Below, piece by piece: positions 36,347 through 44,489 of a DNA stretch of 64,000 nt. The position numbers and the translations under genes were made by a program. The notes under the pieces were generated by a model, which did not search any database, was not told the DNA's origin, and worked only from the letters and a program-made list of their open reading frames with translations. This DNA is from Paenibacillus sp. (GTDB taxonomy: Bacteria; Bacillota; Bacilli; Paenibacillales; Paenibacillaceae), in the NCBI GenBank assembly GCA_031254035.1, contig JAIRVF010000042.1:80749-144748 (forward strand), read 5' to 3'. Numbering within the stretch: the stretch's first letter is position 1; the number at the start of each line of letters is the position of its first letter.

Positions 36347-37270
36347 CTACGCCTCCTCCTTTTGTTCTTCGGCTGCTGCCAGCTCAATCAGCGTTTGTTT
36401 CTGCATCTCGTCAATTTCCAACGCTTGTTTAATGTTCTCCATAATCATCCGTTCGACTCCCGCCCTTGTGTTTGGTGCGCATTGAGCCACGACGCGGATG
36501 ACATATTCACTGGTATTCAGCGACTGGATTCCAAGCACATCCGGCATAGCAATGACATTTTCATTCTGCTCCTGCAAGCCTACGATCGCCTGCTTGATTA
36601 AATTAACCGTTTCTTCAAGCGTACGTTCATTTTGTACTGGCAGATCCACCATCGCGAGCGCATTTGAAAATGAATAATTCGTAACGCTCGAAATCATACC
36701 GTTCGGAAGAATGTGGGTTTCCCCATTCATGCTTACAATCCGCGTGGAACGGAGCCCGATCAATTCAACTGTACCTTTGTAAGTCCCCGTCTGAATGACG
36801 TCCCCTACGGCAAACTGATCCTCCAATATAATGAAGAGACCTGTAATGACATCCTTTACCAAGCTTTGCGCGCCAAAACCGATGGCCAATCCTAACACTC
36901 CAGCCCCTGCAAGCAGTGGTCCTAAATCGAAATTAAATTCAGATAGGATCAGCAGCACCAACACGAAATTACAGACCACTGAGGTTATATTTCTTAAAAG
37001 TTCTCCCACTGTGGCGAGCCTACGCGAATTGACGTTAATCCGGCTTTGCTCATGACGTTCCAATGACTTGTCGATTACTTTGGAAACGACTCGGATGACG
37101 ATCCGGGTAACAATAAACAATACGATGATACGGATGCCTGCGAACAAAACATTTGTCCACATATCCACATTCGTAAACCAATTCCATGCTTTATCACTGA
37201 ACTTCACCGCTTCATCCACAGCCCCTTCCACATCGCCCGTTGCTGTTTCAAGCCATTGTGGACTCATCAT
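36347..37270 (-). CDS. Small-conductance mechanosensitive channel (MscS family)
   Basis: Membrane channel of about 307 aa that releases solutes on hypo-osmotic shock. Three membrane segments in the first 150 residues are followed by the pore-lining GAGVLGLAIGFGAQSLVKDV stretch (about 135-155), then the beta domain with VGDVIQTG and the C-terminal cytoplasmic domain. The family is clear. Three in-frame ATGs crowd the start; the one at 37270 has the best spacing from AGGAG. It forms an operon with DUF3343 upstream and yyzM downstream. Confidence 0.93.
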   Translation of the reverse strand: MMSPQWLETATGDVEGAVDEAVKFSDKAWNWFTNVDMWTNVLFAGIRIIVLFIVTRIVIRVVSKVIDKSLERHEQSRINVNSRRLATVGELLRNITSVVCNFVLVLLILSEFNFDLGPLLAGAGVLGLAIGFGAQSLVKDVITGLFIILEDQFAVGDVIQTGTYKGTVELIGLRSTRIVSMNGETHILPNGMISSVTNYSFSNALAMVDLPVQNERTLEETVNLIKQAIVGLQEQNENVIAMPDVLGIQSLNTSEYVIRVVAQCAPNTRAGVERMIMENIKQALEIDEMQKQTLIELAAAEEQKEEA

Positions 37271-37279
37271 TCCCATCTC

Positions 37280-37534
37280 CTATTCCTCGATGCTTATATA
37301 TCTCTCATGATTGTCTTTATAGTAGATTCCTCTGATCTCCACATGTTCTTGCACAATGATTTGCTGTACGAAGGCCAGATCCTCCTCTGGAAATTGAATG
37401 GATAACGCACAGCCTGCCGTAATCGCCTTCGGTGTAGGGCAAAGATCGATTTCAATATCGGCATACTCGAACAGCATTTCCGCCCGAAGCGCCTGCTGCG
37501 TCGAATCGAAGGCCATTAACATCCATGACTCCAT
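37280..37534 (-). CDS. DUF3343 family protein, putative Se/S carrier-like
   Basis: Protein of 84 aa matching DUF3343 (Pfam PF11823, annotated as putative Se/S carrier-like). The family core reads CPTPKAITAGCALSIQF, with a Cys at about residue 42 in the position of the expected functional cysteine. Its function is not established. It heads the operon with mscS and yyzM. The ribosome-binding site is weak. A family-1 repeat ends 25 bp upstream, so its promoter must lie in or beyond that repeat. Confidence 0.8.
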   Translation of the reverse strand: MESWMLMAFDSTQQALRAEMLFEYADIEIDLCPTPKAITAGCALSIQFPEEDLAFVQQIIVQEHVEIRGIYYKDNHERYISIEE

Positions 37535-37559
37535 CGCACTTCTAACCGCCTTCCGCCCT

Positions 37560-37705
37560 AGGCGTGATCAAAAAAATAATAGGGCGCGATCAAGACTATG
37601 GCTGTTATTTTCTTGATCGCGCCTAGATCATTCGATTTGCCGAAAGTAGCTTAGGCGACGGGCAGCTTTCGTGCAAATCTGATTCACTTTCTTTTGATCG
37701 CGCCT
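37560..37705 (+). repeat. Family-1 palindromic element, copy 3, with nested insertion
   Basis: Opposite orientation to copies 1 and 2. The outer element matches the family but is interrupted at 37582-37623 by a 42-bp palindrome with the same GGCGCGATCAAG termini. Removing the insert and one TA restores the family sequence AATAATAGATCATTCG. It lies between the divergent DUF3343 and yyaC genes. Confidence 0.85.
37582..37623. mobile_element. 42-bp palindrome nested in family-1 copy 3, flanked by TA
   Basis: Ends GGCGCGATCAAG and CTTGATCGCGCC are perfect 12-bp inverted repeats around an 18-bp centre. TA lies directly on both sides (37580-37581 and 37624-37625) where the other copies have a single TA-containing sequence, which is what insertion with target duplication would leave. 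It is too short to encode anything. Confidence 0.65.
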
Positions 37706-37729
37706 TAATAAATTGCTTGTCCCAAGGAA

Positions 37730-37759
37730 GTATAAAAACCTGCACCCTTCCATATACTA
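37730..37759 (+). promoter_or_regulatory. Possible forespore sigma promoter of yyaC
   Basis: GTATA (37730-37734), a 16-bp spacer, then CATATACTA loosely fit a sigma-F/sigma-G promoter. That would suit a spore gene, but the -10 match is partial. Confidence 0.3.
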
Positions 37760-37792
37760 GATACTACCAATCGTATTTGAAAGGAAGATTCT

Positions 37793-38398
37793 ATGACCCA
37801 GCTGCCTAATCCTTCCCAGCAACAGCAGCTTTCTTGCTTAAAAATACCACATACCGATCCTGAAATCCATTCCGCTATCATTCACCGTCTCTTGTTTTAC
37901 TTATCACAAGCTGAAGAAAAACAACAGGTGATTGTCGTTTGCATCGGAACCGACCGCTCTACGGGCGACTGCCTTGGCCCTTTGGTCGGTACGGCATTGG
38001 CACGTTATAAGAGTCCATGGTTCCATTTGTTCGGCACACTGGAGGAGCCTGTTCATGCCGTAAATCTGCAAGAGACCCTCTCCTCTATTTACGCCTTATA
38101 TAACAATCCCTTTGTCATCGGCGTTGATGCCTGTCTTGGACAGTCTTCTAGTGTCGGCTGTATCCAAGTGGCTAGCGGCCCTCTCAAGCCCGGCGCAGGC
38201 GTACATAAAGAATTGCCGCCGGTTGGCGATATCCATTTGACAGGTATCGTTAATGTCGGCGGCTTCATGGAATATTTCGTATTGCAAAACACACGGTTAA
38301 GTCTGGTTGTCCGTCTATCGGACATCATTGCATCCAGTCTTCACTCCGCGATTCAGGAATGGAAAACCCGCTCTACCCTTGTTGCACGGCTAGACTGA
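37793..38398 (+). CDS. yyaC: Spore protein YyaC (GPR-like peptidase fold)
   Basis: Protein of 201 aa of the YyaC family, related in fold to the germination protease GPR that cleaves small acid-soluble spore proteins. Conserved stretches include VVCIGTDRSTGDCLGPLVG, VHAVNLQE, VIGVDACLG and GIVNVGGFMEYFVLQNT. AAAGGAAG precedes the ATG at 37793. It is on the plus strand among minus-strand neighbours. Its last 26 bp overlap the end of the convergent DUF4446 gene. The family's own proteolytic activity is not well established. Confidence 0.92.
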   Translation: MTQLPNPSQQQQLSCLKIPHTDPEIHSAIIHRLLFYLSQAEEKQQVIVVCIGTDRSTGDCLGPLVGTALARYKSPWFHLFGTLEEPVHAVNLQETLSSIYALYNNPFVIGVDACLGQSSSVGCIQVASGPLKPGAGVHKELPPVGDIHLTGIVNVGGFMEYFVLQNTRLSLVVRLSDIIASSLHSAIQEWKTRSTLVARLD

Positions 38399-38873
38399 TT
38401 GCTTCCACTTCTTCCGGAGATAAAGCATACGTTGATTCGCCTGCCGCAAGCGGCTTGGCGTATACATAGGAGCTGTCACGGCTGTAAAGAGCTGAAATGA
38501 CGACTCCATTTTTCTTTTCATCCACAATGGCAATCGAAAAGCTCAAATCGCTGCCTTGATCACTGAAAGCATTGTAACGTTTGATGCCCACGTTCCCCTT
38601 CGCCTGCTTCAGCTTGGTCAAGATTATTTCCTGCGATTTACGCTGGTATTTTTGTTCATCGTCAATTGCATCCATTTGCACTTTCAAATCAATCAGTAAG
38701 GTTTCAAGGTTTTCGACTCCGCTGCCCGCCATCATCGTCTCATATGTCCGACGCATCTTTCTGAGCTTTGCACTTTGCGTAAACACCATAACGAGCAAGA
38801 TCAAAATGAGGAGTATGACTCCGCCGACAAACCACTGCAGCTGTTCCAATATTAAATTATTCAGATCCGACAT
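38373..38873 (-). CDS. DUF4446 family membrane-anchored protein
   Basis: Protein of about 166 aa. One N-terminal membrane segment (about residues 15-35) is followed by a coiled-coil-prone region and a C-terminal DUF4446 domain with GIKRYNAFSDQGSDLSFSIA. Function unknown; the gene is commonly found near soj-spo0J and yyaC in Firmicutes. The ATG at 38873 has AAAGGA eleven bases upstream; an ATG 24 bp further upstream is an alternative. The 3' end overlaps yyaC on the opposite strand by 26 bp. Confidence 0.85.
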   Translation of the reverse strand: MSDLNNLILEQLQWFVGGVILLILILLVMVFTQSAKLRKMRRTYETMMAGSGVENLETLLIDLKVQMDAIDDEQKYQRKSQEIILTKLKQAKGNVGIKRYNAFSDQGSDLSFSIAIVDEKKNGVVISALYSRDSSYVYAKPLAAGESTYALSPEEVEAISLAVQQG

Positions 38874-38972
38874 TGCTGTTTCATTCCTTTTCCTCATTCT
38901 TGATCTAACCGGCTATTTATTATTTTCCCATTATTGTAAAAGATCTATCCATATTCGTGTCCGTTAACCCCA

Positions 38973-40124
38973 TCACCTCCTGTTGCAAATACTTTTAACC
39001 GCTTCAATAAGTGCGTCCACCTCCGCAATTGTGGTATCCACCCCTACGCTTGCGCGTACTGCTCCTGTCTGCAGTGTCCCCATGGACTCGTGTGCCAACG
39101 GTGTACAATGCATACCAGCCCGCACAGCGATACCATATTCGCGGTCCAATCGAAAGGAAATTTCGCTGGCGTCCACCTTCACCGAGATGAAAGACGCTAT
39201 TCCACTTCTTGGTTCTCCCGCTTTCGGTCCTAATATTCGCATTCCCTGTATCCCCTGAATGCCTTCTATAATCCGTTGTGCAAGTTCCCATTCGTGCTGA
39301 TAGATCTGCTGCGGGGACCGTTCCAACACCCACTCGACACCAACCTTCAAACCGGCAATGCCAATGGTATTCGGCGTACCTGCTTCATAGCGATCCGGAC
39401 GCACCTTCGGCTGTTCCCTCTCCTCTGATTGACTCCCGGTTCCACCATGTAATAGGGGTTCCAACTCAATATTAGGGGATATGTATAACCCTCCGGTACC
39501 TTGAGGTCCAAGCAGTCCTTTATGCCCTGGAAAAGCAAGTAGGTCAATATTCATGCCAGATACATCAAGTTCTAGGCAGCCCACGCTTTGGGCTGCATCC
39601 ACCAGGAATACTGCACCAAATTGATGGGCTAGTTCCCCGATTTGCGCTATAGGCAAAATGCTTCCTAGCAAATTGGAGCTATGACTGCATACAACCAGCT
39701 TAGGGCGTCTCGATATGGCAGCCTTCAGCCTCATCATATCCAATTCCCCATATTTATTCACCGGAATATACTCCACTTGAATACCGAGAACGCGTTTCAA
39801 ATATTCCAAAGGCCTTCTGACAGAATTATGTTCGATCATCGTTGCGACAACCGAATCCCCTTTACGCAGCAGCCCCTTCATGGCTAAATTCAACGCTTCC
39901 GTCGTATTATGCGTAAAGATCATATCATTGGGGTTCCGAACATGAAATAACTGTGCCAATACCTTGCGGGTCCCAAACAACACCCTACTCGCTTCGATCG
40001 CCATTTGATGGCTTCCACGACCCGGATTGGCTGCGGCACCCGTCATAGCCTCCTGCATAGCCTCCATAACCTCGGGGGGCTTGGGCCAGGAGGTGGCTGC
40101 GTGATCCAAATATATAAGTGGCAT
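38973..40124 (-). CDS. Cysteine desulfurase family protein (class V aminotransferase)
   Basis: PLP enzyme of 383 aa expected to take sulfur (or selenium) from cysteine (or selenocysteine) onto an active-site cysteine. Visible are the N-terminal YLDHAATSWPKP, FTHNTTEALNLA, VDAAQSVG (PLP Asp), the PLP-binding Lys in FPGHKGLLGPQGTGG, and AGMHCTPLAH with the catalytic Cys. This pattern fits the TIGR01977-type group rather than housekeeping IscS/NifS. ATG 40124 follows GGAGG. Its substrate partner is unknown; a DUF3343 gene lies 1.4 kb downstream. Confidence 0.9.
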   Translation of the reverse strand: MPLIYLDHAATSWPKPPEVMEAMQEAMTGAAANPGRGSHQMAIEASRVLFGTRKVLAQLFHVRNPNDMIFTHNTTEALNLAMKGLLRKGDSVVATMIEHNSVRRPLEYLKRVLGIQVEYIPVNKYGELDMMRLKAAISRRPKLVVCSHSSNLLGSILPIAQIGELAHQFGAVFLVDAAQSVGCLELDVSGMNIDLLAFPGHKGLLGPQGTGGLYISPNIELEPLLHGGTGSQSEEREQPKVRPDRYEAGTPNTIGIAGLKVGVEWVLERSPQQIYQHEWELAQRIIEGIQGIQGMRILGPKAGEPRSGIASFISVKVDASEISFRLDREYGIAVRAGMHCTPLAHESMGTLQTGAVRASVGVDTTIAEVDALIEAVKSICNRR

Positions 40125-40257
40125 CACTACCTCCCCCTCCTTTCATAACACATCAAACTGTTGAACGTCCTTTAGAAAAAAGAGAATGACATATCCTCTT
40201 CCCCCATATCAGGGAACCAGCCGGACATGTCACCTTGGCACCACCATAAGATTACTC

Positions 40258-41097
40258 TTATTGCAGAAGTTCCAACAGCCGTTCCAAATCTTGCTTACTG
40301 TAATAATTCAGTTCGATTTTGCCCTTATCTTTGTTTTGTTTGATTTTCACCGTCGTTCTAAATCTATCACGCAATGATTCTTCCAGACTATCAATATAAG
40401 GGTCGCGCTTTTTCACTTTAACCTTATTTTTATCATCAGCTTTACGATCTAAGCTTTTCACGGCTTCCTCAAGATCACGAACACTCCACTCATTCGCTAC
40501 ACATTGTTTGGCAAGCTGTTTAATAAGCGCTGGGTCCTTTAATCCGACGATTGCACGAGCATGTCCCATGGACAATGTTCCACGTGAAACATAATCCTTG
40601 ACTTCCTCAGGGAGCGAAAGCAACCTCAAAAAATTTGCGATATGCGATCTTGATTTTCCTACCTTGAGAGACAATTCTTCCTGAGTAAGCGAATACTGGT
40701 CCATTAACCCCTGGTATGCAACCGCAACCTCCATCGCATTCAGATTTTCACGCTGTAGGTTCTCGATCAACGCTATTTCCATAACCTGCTGATCATTGAA
40801 GCTGCGAACAACCGCAGGAATCGTTGCTTTTCCGCAGTATTGAGATGCTCGGAAACGCCGTTCACCAGCAATAATTTCATAACCCTTCAATACACTGCGC
40901 ACAATAATCGGCTGAATAACGCCATGTTGCCGGATAGATTCCGCTAATTCTTGGATCGATTCCTCATTGAAATCTTTGCGCGGCTGGTACGGATTCGCAC
41001 GCAGTTGACTGAGTGAAATTTCCACGATTTTATCATCATCATTAATTGAAAGGGAAGGAATTAAGGCATCAAGTCCTTTGCCTAACCGTTTACTCAT
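40258..41097 (-). CDS. spo0J: Chromosome-partitioning protein ParB/Spo0J
   Basis: CTP-dependent DNA clamp of 279 aa that loads at parS, spreads, and recruits SMC. The N-terminal nucleotide-binding domain shows LRANPYQPR and GERRFRAS, then a helix-turn-helix domain with LSLKVGKSRSHIANFLRLL and a C-terminal dimerisation region. It overlaps soj by 8 bp. A perfect parS lies within its coding sequence at 40576-40591, as in B. subtilis. Confidence 0.97.
   Translation of the reverse strand: MSKRLGKGLDALIPSLSINDDDKIVEISLSQLRANPYQPRKDFNEESIQELAESIRQHGVIQPIIVRSVLKGYEIIAGERRFRASQYCGKATIPAVVRSFNDQQVMEIALIENLQRENLNAMEVAVAYQGLMDQYSLTQEELSLKVGKSRSHIANFLRLLSLPEEVKDYVSRGTLSMGHARAIVGLKDPALIKQLAKQCVANEWSVRDLEEAVKSLDRKADDKNKVKVKKRDPYIDSLEESLRDRFRTTVKIKQNKDKGKIELNYYSKQDLERLLELLQ
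40576..40591. promoter_or_regulatory. parS site inside spo0J
   Basis: TGTTCCACGTGAAACA matches the parS consensus (TGTTNCACGTGAAACA) at every position. It serves as a ParB nucleation site about 11 kb from dnaA. Confidence 0.93.
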
Positions 41098-41851
41098 AAG
41101 ACATCACTTCCTTTGCCAACTCTAAATAAACCTCTGCGCCTTTGGAACGCGGATCATAAGTCATAATCGATTGACCATGGGAAGGCGCTTCGCTTAAACG
41201 GACATTTCGCGGAATGATCGTTTGGTATACTTTCTCTTGAAAATACTTTTTAACTTCCTCAATCACCTGAATACCGAGATTTGTGCGAGCATCCAACATG
41301 GTAAGAAGTACGCCCTCAATCTGCAGTGATGTATTCAAATGCTTTTGAACCAAACGAACGGTATTGAGCAGTTGGCTCAGCCCTTCAAGCGCATAATATT
41401 CGCACTGGATCGGAATGATGACCGAATCGGATGCAGTCAAAGAGTTAATTGTCAAAATCCCCAAAGAAGGCGGACAGTCAATCAAAATATAGTCATAGTT
41501 CGCTTTCACAAGTTGAAGTGATTTTTTCAGACGGAGCTCCCGGGAGATTGTCGGCACCAATTCGATTTCAGCGCCAGCCAGTTGAATGGTAGCAGGAATA
41601 ATATGCAATCCTTCGACCTGAGTCTCAAGAATCGCTTCCTTGGGATGTACTTCATTGATAATGACGTCATAAATGCAATTGGCTACATCAGCTTTATTCA
41701 CGCCAACGCCACTCGTGGTATTGCCTTGCGGGTCAATGTCTACGAGCAGCACTCTTTTACCGAGGGTAGCCAATCCTGCACCGAGATTGACGGAGGTTGT
41801 AGTTTTACCAACTCCACCCTTTTGATTTGCTATGGCAATGATTTTAGACAC
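41090..41851 (-). CDS. soj: Chromosome-partitioning ATPase ParA/Soj
   Basis: Walker-type ATPase of 253 aa that acts with Spo0J in origin segregation and, in Bacilli, regulates DnaA. It has the deviant Walker A NQKGGVGKTT, Walker A' DIDPQGN and Walker B LIDCPPSLG. It starts at a GTG (41851) behind GAGGTG and overlaps spo0J by 8 bp. Confidence 0.97.
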   Translation of the reverse strand: MSKIIAIANQKGGVGKTTTSVNLGAGLATLGKRVLLVDIDPQGNTTSGVGVNKADVANCIYDVIINEVHPKEAILETQVEGLHIIPATIQLAGAEIELVPTISRELRLKKSLQLVKANYDYILIDCPPSLGILTINSLTASDSVIIPIQCEYYALEGLSQLLNTVRLVQKHLNTSLQIEGVLLTMLDARTNLGIQVIEEVKKYFQEKVYQTIIPRNVRLSEAPSHGQSIMTYDPRSKGAEVYLELAKEVMSYE

Positions 41852-42207
41852 TCAATTTCACCTCATTGTGTATGAAAACTCTTCTTGTAGGTCACGGGAT
41901 TTTGTAAATAGCAAAACAATCGACTGCACACACCCTGAAAGAAACATCTTGGGTTCTGTTACCCTTTACCAATTGGATAATCGGATATTACCCTTTCAGG
42001 TACAATCTTAACGGCTTCGCCTACACGAGTACATCTTTCCCTTTACAAAAAGGATACCCTGTGACTGGAACCACAAAGAGCGGCTTCTCCATCCGTTTCT
42101 TCATCATTTCCTTGATTTACAAAGCATCAACATAGCTCATACAGCAAAATGCAAACTGCCCCTCCCCAGCCACTCGGGGATTCACGAAAGTCGTTTGCCG
42201 CCATCCG
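41852..42207. other. Gap between noc and soj
   Basis: About 355 bp with no supportable gene, no repeat-family copy and no confident promoter. The soj-spo0J promoter must lie here. Confidence 0.4.
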
Positions 42208-42232
42208 CTAAAAAAGCGGCCTACAAGCCGCC
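42208..42232 (-). terminator. Terminator after noc
   Basis: On the minus strand GCGGCTTG and AGGCCGC form a short GC-rich hairpin followed by TTTTTTAG, 18 bp past the noc stop. Confidence 0.8.
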
Positions 42233-42249
42233 TGCAGCCACACCACGTA

Positions 42250-43065
42250 TTAACGCTTAGGGATCTGTATCACAATTTCATAATGATCCTCATGATCATT
42301 TTCGGTCGTTTTGATCGCCATTCCGGAATCGGATACCATATCAATAGATTGCCGGATGGTATTTAAGGCAAGACGGACATCCTTGGTAAAAGAGATCCGT
42401 TTGGATTTTTTAATTTTGGAAACCTCTTTATAGAAAGCAACTCGTGCTTCCGTTTGTTTCACATTTAAATCTTTTACAATAATTTCAGACAATAGCTTTA
42501 GCTGGAGCTCCTCTGTATCCAAAGACAACAGTGCACGGGCATGACGCTCCGTAATCTTGCGTTCCATGAGCGCTGCCTTCACTTCTTGGGGCAAATGAAG
42601 CAGTCGAATTTTATTCGCAATGGTCGACTGGCTTTTCCCGAGACGCTGCGCCAGACTTTCCTGAGTTAATTGATGAAGATCAATCAGCTTCTGGTAAGCC
42701 ACTGCCTCTTCAATCGAAGTCAAACCTTCACGCTGCAAATTCTCGATCAACGCAATTGAAGCCGCTTGGGAATCATTAAATTCACGAACAATTCCAGGGA
42801 TCGTCTCCATCCCAAGTTTTGTAACAGCACGCCAACGCCGTTCTCCGGCAATGATCTCGTATTTGGAATTGCGGATACGCACAACAATTGGCTGAATGAC
42901 GCCATGGGTCTTGATTGTCTGGCATAACTCATCAATTTTTTCGTCATCAAAAATCGTGCGGGGTTGATAGGGACTACTAACAATCTCCCCCACCGGAATT
43001 TGTTTTACTTCATCACTATTGTTGCGCTCCGTCAAACCAAACAATTTAGAAAATTGTTCTTTCAT
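42250..43065 (-). CDS. noc: Nucleoid occlusion protein Noc
   Basis: ParB-family, membrane-associated nucleoid-occlusion factor of 271 aa that blocks division over the chromosome. The N-terminus [11 protein letters not shown] fits Noc's membrane-binding amphipathic helix. It has SSPYQPR, GERRWRA and the DNA-binding [19 protein letters not shown]. Location between rsmG and soj-spo0J is the standard noc position and separates it from Spo0J. ATG 43065 is chosen over an in-frame GTG 15 bp upstream that overlaps the AGGTGG box. Confidence 0.95.
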   Translation of the reverse strand: MKEQFSKLFGLTERNNSDEVKQIPVGEIVSSPYQPRTIFDDEKIDELCQTIKTHGVIQPIVVRIRNSKYEIIAGERRWRAVTKLGMETIPGIVREFNDSQAASIALIENLQREGLTSIEEAVAYQKLIDLHQLTQESLAQRLGKSQSTIANKIRLLHLPQEVKAALMERKITERHARALLSLDTEELQLKLLSEIIVKDLNVKQTEARVAFYKEVSKIKKSKRISFTKDVRLALNTIRQSIDMVSDSGMAIKTTENDHEDHYEIVIQIPKR

Positions 43066-43175
43066 TGCGTATATTACCACCTAATTTCGTAATAGCACTT
43101 TGGCAAAGCGCTTGGCCAGCATCATTAGTAAAATCGACTTACCTGCATTCTTAAGTATGATATAAATCTGCTATT

Positions 43176-43277
43176 AGGGCGCAATCAAAAAACGATAAAT
43201 CATTTGATTTGCCGAAGGTAGCTTAGGCGACGGGCCGTTTTCGTGCAAATCTGATTCACTATTTTTTTGATCGCTCT
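43176..43277 (+). repeat. Family-1 palindromic element, copy 4
   Basis: Same orientation as copy 3, sharing CATTTGATTTGCCGAAGGTAG-like and CGTGCAAATCTGATTCACT internal blocks. The ends GGGCGCAATCAAAAAA and TTTTTTTGATCGCTC carry more mismatches than the other copies, so this is the most decayed copy. It lies upstream of noc. Confidence 0.8.
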
Positions 43278-43669
43278 TGACTACCTTCAACATAGATTGG
43301 ATAAGAACGTTCACATTTGAAAAAAGTAGGCTGCCCTTCTCTAATTCATTTATGTATAGCTGCGAAAGTTATCTCATACCCCTACAAAAAAACAAATACT
43401 ATGGTCGCCTGCGCTCAGCTCCGCTTACCGCAAAATCAGCATGCTACAGCATAAATTTGTTTTTCAAGGATATGCTTTTCTCAATTCATCGCGCTATAAC
43501 AACTCTCTTTATTCTATCACTTTTTTTCATATAATCATATTCTCCAAAGTCCCCCTTTTTTCCTGCCAACCACTAATTTTTTCAATGAGAATACTGTCAT
43601 TCCGAGAGAAAAAACACCTCGGAGCGACATATTTCTACAGCGATTATAGCTAAAATAATTTCAGCAAGC
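43278..43669. other. Gap between rsmG operon and noc
   Basis: About 390 bp, AT-rich, with no credible gene. It may contain the noc promoter; none was placed with confidence. Confidence 0.35.
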
Positions 43670-43704
43670 AAAAAAGAGGAATGTTTCACGTGAAACATTC
43701 CTCT
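43670..43704 (-). terminator. Terminator of the rsmG operon built on a parS palindrome
   Basis: A perfect 30-bp palindrome (43675-43704) whose centre is the parS site. On the minus strand it is followed directly by TTTTTTGC, the form of a rho-independent terminator, 62 bp past the rsmG stop. Confidence 0.8.
43682..43697. promoter_or_regulatory. parS site between rsmG and noc
   Basis: TGTTTCACGTGAAACA matches the parS consensus at every position and is itself fully palindromic. It is embedded in the stem of the rsmG-operon terminator. Confidence 0.93.
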
Positions 43705-43766
43705 CCATTGATCAAACCTTTTATTTTCTTGTTCAACTCTGCTTTTACCAGAGATAAATCCTCTTA

Positions 43767-44486
43767 TTACAACGGTGTCTTCAGAGCTGTACCCGCTTTA
43801 CGCGGATACTTTCCAGGTGTCCCCGCTGTTTTATTTATAACGATGATATGCCGCTCCGATTCCTCAATAGGAAGGGTGAAATGCTCGACACGTTGGAGTT
43901 TTCCTTTTAGTTCTTTCAAGCTACGGGAAGCTTCTTTGATCTCATCATCAGGACTGCTTCCTTTCATAGCTGCGAATATGCCCCCCACTTTTACATAAGG
44001 AAGACAGAACTCATTGAGAACTGCAAGTTTGGCGACAGCTCTGGCAGTTACAAGATCATACTTGTCCCGGTGTTCCGGCTTTCGGGCCCAATCCTCGGCC
44101 CTTCCATGCAATAATTGCACATGCTGAAGGCCTGTTTCCTGCGCAATATGCTCCAAGAACTTAATCCGCTTATTGAGCGAATCGATAATGGTTAGTTCTA
44201 ATTGTGGAAAACAAATTTTTAGAGGAATACCGGGGAACCCAGCACCAGATCCAATGTCAGCCATCATTTTTACGTCGTTCATATTTACATAAAATGCAAG
44301 GGATACCGAATCATAAAAATGCTTCGTATACACCTGCTCCCGGTCCGTAATCCCGGTAAGATTCATCTTCTCATTCCACTCTACCAGTTCTTTGTAGTAG
44401 ATTTCGAACTGATCTATTTGGGATGAGGTGATCTCAATCCCTTTGTCATGCAGCCGTTGTTTAAATGCTTCCTGTATATGATCCAT
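43767..44486 (-). CDS. rsmG: 16S rRNA (guanine-N7)-methyltransferase RsmG
   Basis: SAM-dependent methyltransferase of 239 aa that modifies G527 (E. coli numbering) of 16S rRNA; loss gives low-level streptomycin resistance. It shows WNEKMNLTGI and the SAM-binding DIGSGAGFPGIPLKI. Three bases separate it from the mnmG stop, so the mnmE-mnmG-rsmG genes form one unit. Confidence 0.97.
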   Translation of the reverse strand: MDHIQEAFKQRLHDKGIEITSSQIDQFEIYYKELVEWNEKMNLTGITDREQVYTKHFYDSVSLAFYVNMNDVKMMADIGSGAGFPGIPLKICFPQLELTIIDSLNKRIKFLEHIAQETGLQHVQLLHGRAEDWARKPEHRDKYDLVTARAVAKLAVLNEFCLPYVKVGGIFAAMKGSSPDDEIKEASRSLKELKGKLQRVEHFTLPIEESERHIIVINKTAGTPGKYPRKAGTALKTPL

Positions 44487-44489
44487 AGA

